From positions 1 to 12,477 of the forward strand of contig JAQUFX010000031.1 in the NCBI GenBank assembly GCA_028684435.1: a stretch of DNA of 12,477 nt, given 5' to 3'. The translations under genes and the position numbers were made by a program. This document shows, piece after piece, positions 11,488 to 12,477 of the stretch. The first letter of the stretch is position 1. Each line of letters begins with the position of its first letter. Origin of the DNA: Bacilli bacterium (GTDB lineage: Bacteria; Bacillota_I; Bacilli_A; RF39; UBA660). The notes beneath the pieces were generated by a model. That model saw only the letters and a program-made list of their open reading frames with translations. It was not told the origin of the DNA and did not search any database.

Positions 11488-12477
11488 CTACCTTTCAAAT
11501 AATTTTTGTATACATAAATTAAGATATCTTTTTGTAAAAGATCTTATAATCAAAGCTATATATAGTAATGATACTATAATAAATAATAAAATATATAACC
11601 AAGGAATGGGTAATGCAAAATTATTATAATTTAATTCGTGTAAAGAATTATTGGTAATTATGAAATAGAGAATAAAATAGATTATAAGAGAGACTGTTAT
11701 ACTAGCTAGATGTATTAATATACCTTCATTTTTAGCGAGAATGTTAATATCTTTATTAGTATAACCAACCGATTTTAGTATACCATATTGATATTGATTG
11801 TTATTGCTTTTCTTTCTAAAAAAATTATAAATAATTGTCATTGAAATAATTAAAACTATACTACATATAAATAATGGAATATAAGTCATACTAGTAAGAA
11901 CTTTTTCATCAAAAGTATAATATTTTATTGAAAAATACCCAATATCTTTTAATTTTTTTTCTACATAATCAATATTATTATAATTATCGATCCGAATCAT
12001 TAAAGAGCTATATTCATAACAGGTATCATCCTCACAATATTCAATATCACCTATAATGGGATTAAAATCATTTTTAGAAACATAGCACACATCTAATTCA
12101 TCTAATATATTATTAGTAAATGTTCCTACAATATTAAAAGAATATTTTTTTTCATTATGTTCTAATTTAATAATATTACCTATTAATTTTTTACCATCTA
12201 ATTTATAAGAATTATAAAATTTCTTCTCCCAGTTATAATCATCGATATTATAAAGAGAATGAGGATAGAAATTAACGGGACATATAATATCTCCGGATTT
12301 TTTTAGATTGCTACCTTGTATAATTTTTATATTGGAATCATTTAATAATGGTTTTAATTGAACTATTCCTTTAGCATTTGATTTATCAAATTGTTTAGCT
12401 GGTATTTCTACACCATGGGCATATTTATTGTTTTCAATAAGTTCAATATGTTTTATGCTTTTTATTTTTTCCATTTT
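11488..12477 (-). CDS. FtsX-like ABC transporter permease, 5' end outside the window
   Basis: At least 329 residues; the first ATG seen (12474) has no visible ribosome binding site, and the frame stays open to the edge. The sequence starts within what looks like an outside domain (KIKSIKHIELIENNKYA...), so the first membrane span and perhaps more, even a fused ATPase, lie beyond the edge. The outside domain has Cys pairs (CPVNF, CYVS, EYCEDDTC) that may form a disulfide. The C-terminal FtsX core has three spans (about 196-218, 250-273 and 290-312). The loop YGILKSVGYTNKDINILAKNEG is the hallmark G-x-L-K-S-x-G segment that couples to the ATPase. It probably pairs with the next gene as two halves of one exporter or mechanotransmission-type complex. 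Confidence 0.75.
   Translation of the reverse strand, partial: KMEKIKSIKHIELIENNKYAHGVEIPAKQFDKSNAKGIVQLKPLLNDSNIKIIQGSNLKKSGDIICPVNFYPHSLYNIDDYNWEKKFYNSYKLDGKKLIGNIIKLEHNEKKYSFNIVGTFTNNILDELDVCYVSKNDFNPIIGDIEYCEDDTCYEYSSLMIRIDNYNNIDYVEKKLKDIGYFSIKYYTFDEKVLTSMTYIPLFICSIVLIISMTIIYNFFRKKSNNNQYQYGILKSVGYTNKDINILAKNEGILIHLASITVSLIIYFILYFIITNNSLHELNYNNFALPIPWLYILLFIIVSLLYIALIIRSFTKRYLNLCIQKLFER

Overview
The window is very AT-rich (codons and spacers are dominated by A and T). It carries Gram-positive signatures: a class B-like sortase next to an NPQT-type surface protein, AGGTGAT/AAGGAGG ribosome binding sites, a YpjD-type MazG protein and a possible YjcZ-like micro-protein. Together these suggest an uncultured, low-GC, gut-type Firmicutes/Bacilli relative near the Mollicutes (an RF39- or Erysipelotrichia-like lineage). 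That placement is inference. The standard code fits: Trp is TGG throughout, and none of the stop codons I checked is TGA.

Layout. 1-114 (-): the first residues of an IS30-type transposase running off the left edge, with its own promoter and an insulating terminator hairpin. 179-1772 (-): a three-gene operon of a small helical protein, a stand-alone E2/CAT-fold acyltransferase and a permuted NlpC/P60 (YiiX/LRAT-like) protein. 1821-2192 (-): a PNPOx-like flavin-barrel protein, divergent from 2254-2856 (+), a degenerate MTA/SAH-nucleosidase-like protein. 2859-3131 (-): a zinc-ribbon protein. 3231-4682 (-) and 4833-5651 (+): a divergent pair of secreted sortase substrate and sortase. 5695-6612 (-): a duplicated DUF2935 helical-bundle protein. 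6674-7501 (-): a ParB/sulfiredoxin-fold-like protein whose frame has no canonical start where one is expected. 7640-8161 (+): a DUF6512-type membrane protein. 8215-9426 (-): a PPC/DUF296 protein, a YpjD-type MazG protein and a short RelA/SpoT-domain protein. 9589-9738 and 9821-9931 (+): two micro-genes that have good ribosome binding sites. 9971-10515 (+): a helical-bundle gene broken by a one-base frameshift and a nonsense codon. 10664-12477 (-): two FtsX-like ABC permease pieces, the upstream one cut by the right edge.

How the genes may work together. The clearest functional unit is the sortase with its divergent substrate. The 179-1772 operon pairs two unrelated acyl-transfer/papain-type folds. 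The 8215-9426 cluster pairs a possible alarmone synthetase with a nucleotide pyrophosphohydrolase, though each has its own promoter-like site. The right end is part of an ABC exporter or sensor whose ATPase lies outside the window. The broken gene, the lost start and the IS30 fragment point to some gene decay. I saw no rRNA, tRNA, CRISPR array or prophage. No gene-free stretch exceeds 300 bases. The longest are 9427-9588 (only the promoter of the minus-strand gene recognised) and 10516-10663 (two terminator hairpins).
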